Assembly (NCBI GenBank): GCA_039028895.1
Contig: JBCCHF010000001.1
Coordinates: 186,001-250,000, forward strand
Source: JAHDCJ01 sp039028895
GTDB lineage: Bacteria; Bacteroidota; Bacteroidia; Chitinophagales; Saprospiraceae
DNA length: 64,000 nucleotides
Direction of reading: 5' to 3'
How positions within the stretch are numbered: the stretch's first letter is position 1; every line of letters begins with the position of its first letter. A model generated the notes under the pieces. It searched no databases and was not told the DNA's origin. It worked only from the letters and a program-made list of their open reading frames with translations. This document shows, in pieces, positions 1-8,788 of this stretch. The position numbers were made by a program, and so were the translations under genes.

Positions 1-1
1 A

Positions 2-382
2 GCATTCATCCTGATGGGGACCTGCCTGATCTCTATTATTTATGCCACTTTGTCAACACGACCAAAGATCACTGAAGGCAAGTTTACCAAAGACGATATT
101 ATCAACAGACGCTCAAACCTGCTATTCTTTGGCAACTTCTATAATATGACCCTCGACGATTACGAATACGGTATTGGGGAAATGTTGAATGATAATGACT
201 TCCTCTATGGTTCTATGACAAGAGACGTCTACTTTCTGGGCGTCGTATTAGCTAAGAAGTATAAATTCCTCAGAACCTGTTATACGGTATTTATGTGGGG
301 AATCATTCTCACCGTATTTGCTTTCGTTACTACTTACATCATAACAAGAGCATCAGGCGGACCAACCACACCACTTGGCTAG
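2..382 (+). CDS. Pycsar-type effector membrane protein (DUF5706), C-terminal fragment
   Basis: The reading frame is open at the left edge, so only the last 126 residues are visible. They contain a hydrophobic segment at the very start, an amphipathic stretch with the motifs TRPKIT, NLLFFGNF and DDYEYGIGEM, and a second membrane helix near the C-terminus (about FMWGIILTVFAFVTTYII). This arrangement matches the PycTM/DUF5706 family, which in Bacteroidota is often fused behind an HD phosphohydrolase domain; that part would lie outside the window. In Pycsar defence such proteins disrupt the membrane when they sense cCMP or cUMP. No nucleotide cyclase is visible beside it, so a housekeeping role of the HD-fused chromosomal form is equally possible. 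The family call is from recognition of conserved motifs, not from a search. Confidence 0.75.
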   Translation, partial: AFILMGTCLISIIYATLSTRPKITEGKFTKDDIINRRSNLLFFGNFYNMTLDDYEYGIGEMLNDNDFLYGSMTRDVYFLGVVLAKKYKFLRTCYTVFMWGIILTVFAFVTTYIITRASGGPTTPLG

Positions 383-398
383 GTAAAGAAAAAGTACT

Positions 399-1415
399 TT
401 ATTTTTTGGGAGGCGTTACGAAAAGTGAAATGCTGAAAAACAGACCATCATTGGCTGCACTGGAAATAACACTGCTCCGGGGATTCACTAGTGGGTCATT
501 AAAGCTGAAGTTCAAATCTCTTCTGTATCCGGCAGCTAATCCTAACCATACAAGGGAATATAATTTTTGCTGAAGTTCAAAACCCATTTGTAACTCGGTA
601 CGGCTATACGCCAACTCAGCAGGAAATGAAGAGCCAGTAGAAGCTTCCTTCAAAAAGTAATTACCACTGTGGCCCGAAACCTTAGCAAGCAGAATTGTAT
701 TGTCAGAGAAATTATGCCTTAAAGCAGCTTTTACCGGAAGTGTTGCTTCTATACCCCACTTTGGCGAAAAGGTATGATAATAATTGATCAATGGGATCAC
801 AGAATGTCTGCCATACTTGTATCGATATCCCAATCCGAAACCAATATCAAGGTTAGGATTCTTCTTTATACCAAGAATTGAAGCAACTGAGTAGGAGGCA
901 TAATCAGGATTAAACCCAACAAATTTTTGATAATCACCATTAAACTCAACCCCTAAGCGGGTTATCAGGTAGGTTTTTCCCCGAAAGGGTTTCATGATGT
1001 AAAGACTCGTACCGAAACTTTTGAGTGATATCCTGTCGAGGCTTTCATGTAAATTATAAACAGAGGAAGGCGTATGCTCAATGACAAAATTCTCCTGTGA
1101 ATATTTTATACCAAAAATCACCTTGATCGATTCCTTGTTCAAAAAAGGTGCTTTGGCTTTAAATGTTAAGCGGCTGTGGGTATTAACAAAATTATTTTCT
1201 CCTGAAAAAAGAGGGTTTTCTGAACTTGAGGATAAGTTATAGGTCGGGTTAATATCGTATTGAAGCAGAATGCCTTTCGCTTTTGACTTGCCTTCACAAC
1301 CAGGTATACAATAGGGCCGCAATTCATCGTCAACGATAATGATATCAGCATCTTGAGCAAACATGCTAATTGTCGCAAGTAAGCAGCAAACCAAGATCAG
1401 TTTTCCTTTAAGCAT
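399..1415 (-). CDS. Outer-membrane beta-barrel protein, function unknown
   Basis: A 338-residue protein with a clear signal peptide (cleavage likely after the AQ near residue 21). A short linker contains two cysteines (YCIPGCEG), followed by about 280 residues of alternating hydrophobic strands rich in Tyr, Phe and Gly, ending in a strand close to the C-terminus (SISLFV). This is the pattern of an outer-membrane beta-barrel, similar to the DUF6268-type barrels of Bacteroidota, though I am not certain of the family. It is convergent with the Pycsar-type gene, with only 16 bases between them. No substrate can be deduced. The ATG start is chosen because it gives an intact signal peptide. Confidence 0.7.
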   Translation of the reverse strand: MLKGKLILVCCLLATISMFAQDADIIIVDDELRPYCIPGCEGKSKAKGILLQYDINPTYNLSSSSENPLFSGENNFVNTHSRLTFKAKAPFLNKESIKVIFGIKYSQENFVIEHTPSSVYNLHESLDRISLKSFGTSLYIMKPFRGKTYLITRLGVEFNGDYQKFVGFNPDYASYSVASILGIKKNPNLDIGFGLGYRYKYGRHSVIPLINYYHTFSPKWGIEATLPVKAALRHNFSDNTILLAKVSGHSGNYFLKEASTGSSFPAELAYSRTELQMGFELQQKLYSLVWLGLAAGYRRDLNFSFNDPLVNPRSSVISSAANDGLFFSISLFVTPPKK

Positions 1416-1709
1416 AGGAGAAGCGTGTTAATCGGGTATCAGTTGATTTAAGTAAAAACAGTAGAGATTTGCTTCAGTTATTGGCTGATTTAATCGGGTT
1501 TAACAATAAAGTCTTAAAATCTACAGGGTTTATAGATAAGGTGGAATGGTTGATCGAATTGATTCGGTAACCTGAAACATCACATTTGATTATTTGTTAC
1601 CTTGCCAGTATCTTGATCTAATTATGTGTTGCAATATACTGGAATTCGTGCCTAAAATGCCACATTTATCATACCAATATTAAAAAATTGTTAAGTATTT
1701 GACAAATAT

Positions 1710-4124
1710 ATGATGAAATCAACATCAAAATCTGGCCCAACAACCTCTTCCGAGGAATATATGAATATGATGAACGCATTCCCTTTAAAAACAAGGTTAT
1801 CGTTCGAATACCTCATTAATTATTGGAAATGGCAAGCTGAGACGGAAACCAGCCCCGAACATTTCCTCGCTAAGGTCATACTCGAAAAGCTGGAAAAAGC
1901 TCCCGAACTGACTCAGCCAATAGAGGATTTATCAAAACTCGATAAACACAAAGAATTGGTCCGGTTCCTGGCATCAGCAATTGTCCCCAATGCTGCTGAT
2001 GACGCACTTATGGCCGTATTCCCGCCATTCAAGATGGACCTGGTGTATGGTACTGAAGAATTTAAAACTATTCTTGAAGAGAATGTCAAAAATCCAACAG
2101 CTGGTTTCCTGGCACATAATGATCCGACGAATATCAAAAAGATGAAATCTCTTAATGCTGTGTTCATGGTACTGAACAAGTATTACGGAACCTCTTTTGA
2201 TATCTATATGCCTTATACCTTCTCAATGGTAAATAAAAAAACCGGGTTAAGGAGGTACTACAAATCAGTACTTGAGCATAAATTCTCTGATATCGTCAAT
2301 ACTGGAGGGCTGCCCGTGGTAACCAAAGAAGACATCAAGGATCTGCTAAAAAACCCTGACAACGTCGCCGTATGGATTGACAGGCTTCATCTTCCAGACC
2401 ATTTCGAAGTTCACGGACTAGTGGCAATTGCCTTGATTGATGTTACTACTCATGAAATTATCTCCCTACTAAAAAACAGGTTGCTTAACAAAGAATCATT
2501 AACAAAATCATCCTATTTCAAATTGCTACAAGATGATTTAACCTCTTTACTCAGCGTTCCTGACCTTGTCCTTGGCTTGTCGGCGTATACAGCCAATAAT
2601 GAAGATACGCATCAATACAGCCGCAGACTTTGGAATAGTTTTATGCTGGGGAAATCAGAAAATGAGTTCGATAATGACTATTATAATAGTGTCGTTGAAA
2701 CCATTATAGCCACCAAGAGACCATACATCGAGTACGACCTTAAAGAAAAGGCAAACCTGTCTATCCAGGAAAAACATTTGCTGAAAAGAGGTATCCGCAA
2801 TCTTATGATCGCTCCCCTTTTCGATAATGGCGAACTCGAAGGTCTGCTCGAATTTGGCTCCAAGACACCAGGTACACTCAACGAACTCACCGCTGTTTCT
2901 CTAAAAGAGGTTGGTCCGTTATTCACTTCAGCAATGGTACGCAGCAAGGAAGAGTTTGCTAACCGCCTCGAAGCCATCATTAAAGAAAAATGTACAGCTA
3001 TCCATAAAAGTGTTGAATGGAAGTTTATGGACGCTGCATTCGAGCTTATGCTCAAAAGAGAAAAAGACCACGCTTCGGATGAGATGGCACCAATCGTTTT
3101 TAAAGATGTATTCCCGCTTTATGGTCAATCAGACATCAGAGGATCATCAGACAAAAGAAATGAAGCCGCAGTAAAAGACCTTATCGCCAATCTGGCTGTG
3201 GCGATCAAAACGATTGAGCGAATTCAGAAGAAAACGAGCTTCCCACTAATGGACCAGGTCAAATACCGGATTGATCAGCATATCAATAACCTGGAGAGTG
3301 GACTGGGATCAGGAGACGAAGAAAAAATACTTGACTTCCTGGTAACAGAGATTAATCCCCTTTTCAAAAATATTGAACAGAATTACCCGGAACATGCCAA
3401 AACCATAGCCAGGTACCAAAAGGAATTAGACCCTGATCTGGGATTGGTTTATATGCACAGGCACGATTACGAAAAAAGCGTGCGTATGATCAATGAAACC
3501 ATCTCAGGTTATCTCGACCAGGAAAACGCGAAAGCACAAGACATCATGCCCCATTATTTCGAAAAGTATAAGACCGACGGTGTTGAGTACAATATTTATG
3601 CAGGTGGAAGCATGTTGGCCAAACACAATTTTGATCAAATTTCACTGTCCAATCTAAGGCTTTGGCAATTGATCACCATGTGCCATATATCACAAAAAAC
3701 CATCACCTTGAAACATCAATTGCCCATTCCGATGGGCACAGCGGAGCTGATTCTTATACATTCTGCTCCCCTGGCTATTCGGTTCAGGTATGATGAAAAG
3801 CGATTTGATGTCGATGGCACCTATAATATCCGATACGAAATTCTTAAAAAGCGAATTGATAAAGCAATAGTAAGGGGCACCAACGAGCGCCTGACCCAAG
3901 AGGGCAAAATATCAATTGTATACTCCAATAATCGCGACCTTCCAGAATATTTCAAATTCCTGGAATACCTCCAGCACAAACAATATATAATCGGCGAAAT
4001 TGAAGATTTGGAACTCGACAGGTTACAAGGCGTTCAAGGCTTGAAAGCCCTTAGAATTACAGTAAACCCTGAGATAAAAATTGAAAACCCTAAGTTTGAA
4101 TCGACGGCAGCCAAGGTTTCCTGA
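1710..4124 (+). CDS. GAF domain-containing protein, large conserved cytoplasmic protein
   Basis: An 804-residue soluble protein without signal peptide or membrane segment. Residues about 330-420 resemble a GAF ligand-binding domain: strands with MIAPLFDNGELEGLLEFGS, then a run containing SAMVRSKEEF and CTAIHKSVEWKF, which is characteristic of a long GAF protein family I know from Bacteroidota genomes. No kinase, cyclase, nuclease or DNA-binding domain can be seen, so an output function is not evident. It stands alone, transcribed away from the barrel gene, and is followed by a convergent thioredoxin-fold gene. Two ATG codons occur in tandem at the start; either could be used. The 294 bases upstream hold no gene and I find no exact consensus promoter in them. 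Confidence 0.7.
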   Translation: MMKSTSKSGPTTSSEEYMNMMNAFPLKTRLSFEYLINYWKWQAETETSPEHFLAKVILEKLEKAPELTQPIEDLSKLDKHKELVRFLASAIVPNAADDALMAVFPPFKMDLVYGTEEFKTILEENVKNPTAGFLAHNDPTNIKKMKSLNAVFMVLNKYYGTSFDIYMPYTFSMVNKKTGLRRYYKSVLEHKFSDIVNTGGLPVVTKEDIKDLLKNPDNVAVWIDRLHLPDHFEVHGLVAIALIDVTTHEIISLLKNRLLNKESLTKSSYFKLLQDDLTSLLSVPDLVLGLSAYTANNEDTHQYSRRLWNSFMLGKSENEFDNDYYNSVVETIIATKRPYIEYDLKEKANLSIQEKHLLKRGIRNLMIAPLFDNGELEGLLEFGSKTPGTLNELTAVSLKEVGPLFTSAMVRSKEEFANRLEAIIKEKCTAIHKSVEWKFMDAAFELMLKREKDHASDEMAPIVFKDVFPLYGQSDIRGSSDKRNEAAVKDLIANLAVAIKTIERIQKKTSFPLMDQVKYRIDQHINNLESGLGSGDEEKILDFLVTEINPLFKNIEQNYPEHAKTIARYQKELDPDLGLVYMHRHDYEKSVRMINETISGYLDQENAKAQDIMPHYFEKYKTDGVEYNIYAGGSMLAKHNFDQISLSNLRLWQLITMCHISQKTITLKHQLPIPMGTAELILIHSAPLAIRFRYDEKRFDVDGTYNIRYEILKKRIDKAIVRGTNERLTQEGKISIVYSNNRDLPEYFKFLEYLQHKQYIIGEIEDLELDRLQGVQGLKALRITVNPEIKIENPKFESTAAKVS

Positions 4125-4151
4125 AAAAAAATAGTAAGGAATAGAATATTA

Positions 4152-4409
4152 TCAATGTTTTAAAACCGTAGGATGATCTTTCAGGACTTTCTTAAGTTCT
4201 TCAATGCTCGGAGGTTTACCCTTAAAAATAACTTTGTTATCCAGCATTATGCATGGTATTTCGGTAATCCCCTGCACCATAAATTGGTCTACATCTTCGA
4301 CAAGGTTCAATTCAACTTGAAAACCTAATTCATTGGCTACTACCGTTAGCCGCTTTTCTATCGCCTTTTGCTTGAGGCTCCCGATCCCGAATATTGTTAT
4401 AGCAACCAT
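4152..4409 (-). CDS. Small thioredoxin-fold protein lacking the active-site cysteines
   Basis: An 85-residue protein of the size and layout of the small redox-active disulfide (thioredoxin_3) family: an initial strand VAITIFGIG, a helix, a strand around FQVELNLVEDVDQF, then the conserved segment ITEIPCIMLDNKVIFKG containing the cis-proline preceding a strand. In family members the first strand is normally followed by a CxxC pair; here that position reads GSLKQK, so the dithiol is absent. It may therefore bind a ligand or partner rather than catalyse disulfide exchange. It is divergent from the histidine-kinase gene to its right. Confidence 0.6.
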   Translation of the reverse strand: MVAITIFGIGSLKQKAIEKRLTVVANELGFQVELNLVEDVDQFMVQGITEIPCIMLDNKVIFKGKPPSIEELKKVLKDHPTVLKH

Positions 4410-4558
4410 TTTGACATATTTAAATTCAAAAATAAAGGCTTGATCTCCAAAGTAGGATGACCTTGCTCATACTCAAAAATGACAATCGTCATTTCCTCTA
4501 TCGTTCTTCATTCATCATTGGGCAAAAATCGAATAATGCCGTACTTTGTAGTCAGTCC

Positions 4559-6214
4559 ATGGATTCAATAGAGCACACAGCGCGGCTAAACGCCATATTC
4601 AACACCGTCATCGATGGCATCATCACTATTGACGAAAAAGGAGTCATTGAGTCTGTAAATCCAGCTGCTGCAAAAATTTTTGGTTACCAGCCCGAAGAGC
4701 TCGTCCATCAAAAGGTCAATCTATTAATGCCAATGCCCCATTCCAGGGATCATGATGATTATATTGAAAACTACCTTACTACAGGCCTGAAAAAAATTAT
4801 TGGAATTGGACGTGAAGTACAGGGTAAAAAGAAGGATGGTACTGAATTCCCCTTCAGATTGAGCATTAGTGAAGCCGACTTTGGGCACAGGAAAATTTTC
4901 ACCGGTATTATCCATGATCTTACCGATCTGCGCCAGGCAGAAAAAGCCCTGGAAGAAAACCAGAATCGACTCAGCGCTATTTTTGATACTGCAGTCGATG
5001 GTATCATCACCATTGACAGGCAAGGCATCATGGAAATGATAAATCCGGCTGCCGCCAAAATGTTTGGTTACCAGGTCAGCGATTTAGTAGGAAAGAATGT
5101 CAAAACCCTGATGCCAGAGCCTCATTTTTCCAGACATGATGGGTACATCAGTAATTACCATAAAACAGGAGTTAAAAAGATTATTGGTATTGGTCGTGAG
5201 GTGGAAGGCAAACGAAAGGATGGATCAACATTTCCCATCAACCTTGGCGTAAGCAAGGTCCCCCTGGGTGACAGGGTTATCTACACGGGCATTATCCATG
5301 ATATTTCAAAAGAAAAAGCAGCCCAGGAAAAAGTGGAAAAACTCAATGCCGAATTAGAGCAAAGAGTAGAAGAAAGAACAGAAAAATTAGCTGAAGTTGT
5401 CAATAAGTTGCTAAAGACCAATAAACAACTGGCCAACGAGATTCAAGAACGCAAAGCCGCACAAGCCGAACTCGAAGCCAGCCGCGAACAAGTCAAAACT
5501 GCACTGCAAAAAGAACGCGAATTGAGCGAACTGAAATCCAGATTTGTGTCAATGGCTTCTCATGAATTCAGAACCCCACTTAGCACAATCCAGTCATCAG
5601 CCTCCTTAATTTCAAGATACAAAGGGGAAGAACATGACGAAAAACGCGAAAAACATGTCAATCGCATCAAATCAGCTGTACGTAACCTGACTGGAATACT
5701 CAATGACTTCCTTTCTTTGAGCCGACTTGAAGAAGGTAAGATCAACCAATCGCCTTCCAGCTTTAACCTGGTAGACCTGGCAGGGGCAGTTAGCGACGAG
5801 TTACACACCATCCTGAAAAAGGATCAGGAAATAAGGCTTCACACCGATCAAGACAATCTTGAGGTATATCTCGACAGGCATTTCCTGAAAAATGTAATGA
5901 TCAATTTATTATCGAATGCCATCAAATATTCAGACCAAGGAAAAATGATTGATCTTAAGCTAGAAGTTGGCGATGATATTCGAATAACCGTTAAAGACGA
6001 AGGCATAGGCATTCCCGAAACCGAGCAGCACAATCTGTTCGAACGATTCTTCAGAGCCAATAACGTAACAAATATTCAAGGCACAGGCCTGGGGCTTAAC
6101 ATTGTCAAAAAATACGTGGAGATGATGGCTGGAAAAATAGAATTTTCCAGCCAGGTCAATATTGGTTCCACATTCATTGTAATTTTACCAAAACTCGACC
6201 CTTCAGCACCCTGA
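4559..6214 (+). CDS. Double-PAS sensor histidine kinase, FixL-like
   Basis: A soluble kinase of 551 residues from this start. Two tandem PAS domains (about residues 8-125 and 135-253) closely resemble the FixL haem PAS: each has the motif HDxYIxxY (H65 and H193, aligned with the proximal haem histidine of rhizobial FixL) and IIGIGRE (R85 and R213, aligned with the distal arginine). A coiled coil follows, then HisKA with phospho-accepting H335 in SMASHEFRTP and a HATPase with N (NLLSNAIKYS), G1 (DEGIGIP) and G2 (GTGLGLNIV) boxes. An in-frame ATG at 4457 would add 34 residues, but a near-consensus promoter (TTG at 4518, TACTTTG at 4542) lies inside that extension, which favours 4559. It is followed after 13 bases by its probable response regulator. 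Confidence 0.85.
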   Translation: MDSIEHTARLNAIFNTVIDGIITIDEKGVIESVNPAAAKIFGYQPEELVHQKVNLLMPMPHSRDHDDYIENYLTTGLKKIIGIGREVQGKKKDGTEFPFRLSISEADFGHRKIFTGIIHDLTDLRQAEKALEENQNRLSAIFDTAVDGIITIDRQGIMEMINPAAAKMFGYQVSDLVGKNVKTLMPEPHFSRHDGYISNYHKTGVKKIIGIGREVEGKRKDGSTFPINLGVSKVPLGDRVIYTGIIHDISKEKAAQEKVEKLNAELEQRVEERTEKLAEVVNKLLKTNKQLANEIQERKAAQAELEASREQVKTALQKERELSELKSRFVSMASHEFRTPLSTIQSSASLISRYKGEEHDEKREKHVNRIKSAVRNLTGILNDFLSLSRLEEGKINQSPSSFNLVDLAGAVSDELHTILKKDQEIRLHTDQDNLEVYLDRHFLKNVMINLLSNAIKYSDQGKMIDLKLEVGDDIRITVKDEGIGIPETEQHNLFERFFRANNVTNIQGTGLGLNIVKKYVEMMAGKIEFSSQVNIGSTFIVILPKLDPSAP

Positions 6215-6227
6215 ATTAATACACATT

Positions 6228-7286
6228 ATGAAGAAAATACTCCTCATTGAAGATAACCCCGAAGTACGAGAGAATACAGCAGAAATCCTTGAACTATCGG
6301 GCTATGAAGTATTGACTGCTGAAAATGGAAAGATCGGGGTCCGCCTGGCCGCACAGCAAACACCTGATCTTATCGTTTGCGATATTATGATGCCCGAACT
6401 TGATGGTTTTGGTGTATTGAGAATTCTTGGAAAAAATCCTAAAACTGCTGGCATACCGTTTATTTTCCTTACAGCAAAAGCAGAAAAAGTCGATTTCAGA
6501 AAAGGCATGGGACTTGGAGCTGACGATTACATCACAAAACCTTTTGACGATGTGGAATTACTGGATGCTATCGAAATGCGCCTCAACAAACATCAACAAC
6601 TCAACAAGGTTTTTCCAGGTAACTCTACAGGACTAAATGCATTTGTAGACACCAATAAAGGACTAAAAGAACTACAAAAACTCACGAATGATCGGGAATT
6701 AAGAGTTTATCAAAAGAAGGATACCCTGTTCATGGAAGATGATTATCCCAAACAGGTTTTCTTCATCCAAAAAGGTAAATTAAAAACCATAAAAACTAAT
6801 GATGAAGGCCGCGAGTTTGTTGTAGGTTTACACAAAACCGGCGACTTTCTTGGTTTCATGCCACTATTGCGAGGTACTACCTATCCTGCTTCGGCAGTAA
6901 TGCTTGAGGAAACTGAAATCATGGTGATTCCTCAAAAAGATTTCTTCTCATTAGTCTACAATAACCGTGATGTAGCCAGCAACCTGATCAACCAATTGGC
7001 TGACGAGCTTATCGAAAAAGAAGAACAATTGTTACAATTAGCCTACAATTCAGTGAGAAAACGCGTGGCAGAAACGCTGCTCAGGCTAAAAACTCGCTTC
7101 GATACTGATGAGGATGAACACTTCTCAATCACCATCCTAAGAGATGACCTCGCCAGTATGGTAGGCACAGCCAAAGAAACTGTAATCCGCACACTTTCAG
7201 ATTTCAAAGAAGAAAATCTTCTCGAATTAAAAGGCAGCACCATCACCATCTTGGATGCAGAAGCCCTCTCCTTCATGAGAAATTAA
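6228..7286 (+). CDS. Response regulator with Crp/Fnr-type output domain
   Basis: A 352-residue three-domain regulator. Residues 1-120 form a receiver with acidic pocket E8/D9, phospho-acceptor D52 in VCDIMMPELDG and the conserved lysine in DDYITKPF. Residues about 150-265 form a cyclic-nucleotide-binding beta-roll of the Crp/Fnr superfamily (QVFFIQKGKLKTIKTN, GDFLGFMPLL). The end carries a Crp-type winged helix with the recognition-helix region GTAKETVIRTLSDFKEE. Fusion of a receiver to a Crp module makes it a DNA-binding transcription factor controlled by phosphorylation, probably by the kinase encoded 13 bases upstream. It lacks the N-terminal cysteines of oxygen-sensing Fnr, so sensing would rest with the kinase. 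Confidence 0.85.
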   Translation: MKKILLIEDNPEVRENTAEILELSGYEVLTAENGKIGVRLAAQQTPDLIVCDIMMPELDGFGVLRILGKNPKTAGIPFIFLTAKAEKVDFRKGMGLGADDYITKPFDDVELLDAIEMRLNKHQQLNKVFPGNSTGLNAFVDTNKGLKELQKLTNDRELRVYQKKDTLFMEDDYPKQVFFIQKGKLKTIKTNDEGREFVVGLHKTGDFLGFMPLLRGTTYPASAVMLEETEIMVIPQKDFFSLVYNNRDVASNLINQLADELIEKEEQLLQLAYNSVRKRVAETLLRLKTRFDTDEDEHFSITILRDDLASMVGTAKETVIRTLSDFKEENLLELKGSTITILDAEALSFMRN

Positions 7287-7298
7287 AAATATGGAAGT

Positions 7299-7354
7299 GC
7301 AGATTGCAGATTGCAGATTGCAGATTGCAGATTGCAGATTGCAGATTGCAGATT
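7299..7354. repeat. Heptamer tandem repeat, unit GCAGATT, 8 copies
   Basis: Eight perfect head-to-tail copies of GCAGATT fill the space between the convergent response-regulator and DUF3570 genes. The last two bases of the array belong to the stop codon of the DUF3570 gene. The same unit recurs at 9860. A 7-base period would shift the reading frame if copy number changed inside a gene, but here it is almost wholly intergenic. Confidence 0.95.
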
Positions 7355-8573
7355 AGAAGCGAAAAGAAAACCGACTACTAACAACAGCCGCCCAAAGTCC
7401 GTCTGACCGCAAATAAGCCGCACCCCTGAATGCTATAGTCTTCAGTATCGAATTCTCCTTTTTCTTGCCTATACCGTATAAGGGTGAAAATCGAATCCCT
7501 GCTCCGATCTTATGACTGTGGAAAGCAGATAGATCAAAGTCGGAAGTTCGATACTCGGCCTCTACAGCATGACCCTCGAAAGGTGCGAAATGGTCGGCCG
7601 CTGTTTGGGTATAAAACCGGTAGAAAGGGTACAGCGTAACCGAGGGGCCCGGCTTGAAAGGTACTTCGAGGTTAAAGGTATGGGAGAAAATGCCGTAGGT
7701 ATCCGCATAAAACCTGTAGAAGAACCGCATCACAGATTTATCGTGGTAGAAATAATTTAGGCGAAAGCCAATCGGAAATTTGAAACGGGATGTCGGTAAT
7801 CGCTCCACCCCTACCGTACCATCTATATAGTAGACCCGGTGAAAAGGTGTGGAAATGATACCTTGCTGGTAAACCACATCCGTATGGAAAGAAGCTTGTA
7901 ATCTTCGATTGATCACATGGCTGTAATTAGCCGAAAATGAATAACTTCTCCGTTTGTCAGTTGAAAATTCACGATGAGCAGTTGCCCGCAATTCTTCTGG
8001 AAAGATCATCGTCCATTTATCGAGCAACACAGAAGCGGCAAGGCTGATCGAGCGATTTTGATCGGCAGATTGTTTCCGATAATTTAGACCAATAGAATTA
8101 GACAAATAATCTGATTCGATCGAAACCCCGGCAGATACGCCAAAAGCACTTTTATTTTTGGGTTGGTCTCTTTCATAACTAAGGTAGATCCTGGCTCGAT
8201 TATCTCTGGCAGAAGCTGAAGACACTCGGCTATCGATGTTATCAGTAGATGCAGACGAGTAATGGCTGAATCCACCATCGATACCCACCCTGCTGACTGA
8301 GTCTATCGGAATATTTACAATTACTTCTGTGGAAATGTCGTCAAGACTCTCAGTCCCGATACCTCCGGTAACGGCAGAGTGATCACCATTTTGTCGATAA
8401 TAGCTAACCAGGAAATCGATTTCAACCGGGTACTTTTGGATGTCAAGGCTATCTGTAGCCTGTTCATTTATCTTAGTGGTGGACTGCGACCAGCCCACCT
8501 GACTACAACCAAAAAATACCAGGCTAATAACTGTCCTTAACCAATATTGATATGACTTTAGAAACAGCCGCAT
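7353..8573 (-). CDS. DUF3570 outer-membrane beta-barrel protein
   Basis: A 406-residue protein with an N-terminal signal peptide (cleavage near WSQ, about residue 30) followed by amphipathic strands to a terminal aromatic strand (SSRFSFRF), typical of an outer-membrane barrel. The early segment HSAVTGGIGTESL and the following valine-rich strand are the hallmark of DUF3570. It is the last gene of a five-gene operon; its start overlaps the end of the DUF4266 gene by 16 bases, suggesting translational coupling. DUF3570 is known to occur with DUF4266 and ApbE; its role is not established, and an outer-membrane partner for an extracytoplasmic redox lipoprotein is an inference from context. Confidence 0.85.
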   Translation of the reverse strand: MRLFLKSYQYWLRTVISLVFFGCSQVGWSQSTTKINEQATDSLDIQKYPVEIDFLVSYYRQNGDHSAVTGGIGTESLDDISTEVIVNIPIDSVSRVGIDGGFSHYSSASTDNIDSRVSSASARDNRARIYLSYERDQPKNKSAFGVSAGVSIESDYLSNSIGLNYRKQSADQNRSISLAASVLLDKWTMIFPEELRATAHREFSTDKRRSYSFSANYSHVINRRLQASFHTDVVYQQGIISTPFHRVYYIDGTVGVERLPTSRFKFPIGFRLNYFYHDKSVMRFFYRFYADTYGIFSHTFNLEVPFKPGPSVTLYPFYRFYTQTAADHFAPFEGHAVEAEYRTSDFDLSAFHSHKIGAGIRFSPLYGIGKKKENSILKTIAFRGAAYLRSDGLWAAVVSSRFSFRF

Positions 8574-8788
8574 CCGCCTCCTGCTTTTCCGCCATGTGCA
8601 CCTGTGGATCCTTCACGGTAAGACTCACAACTAATTTCATAAGCCTCGATATCACGCGATTTCAGCTGCATATCCGGATCATTGAGATACATTTTCTGGT
8701 AAGGTTTAACAGATGTACAACCTGAAATCATGATTACAGAAATCACTAAAATCATCAGTCCACCAATTAGCTTTTTACTCATTTTCAT
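8558..8788 (-). CDS. DUF4266 small lipoprotein with glycine/cysteine-rich tail
   Basis: A 76-residue lipoprotein: hydrophobic signal with lipobox ISGC near residue 24, then a short linker with PYQKMYLNDPDMQL and a C-terminal tail containing GSTGAHGG and ending GGGCGCF. The PYxRxxL-like segment and the terminal GGGCGC identify DUF4266. The STGA tetrad resembles the core of the sequence to which ApbE attaches FMN ([S/T]GA[S/T] after an acidic residue), and ApbE is encoded directly upstream; I infer, without proof, that this lipoprotein may be the flavin acceptor, or that the CGC tail binds a metal or forms a disulfide serviced by the operon thioredoxin. The gene overlaps both neighbours (14 bases with apbE, 16 with DUF3570). 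Confidence 0.8.
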   Translation of the reverse strand: MKMSKKLIGGLMILVISVIMISGCTSVKPYQKMYLNDPDMQLKSRDIEAYEISCESYREGSTGAHGGKAGGGCGCF

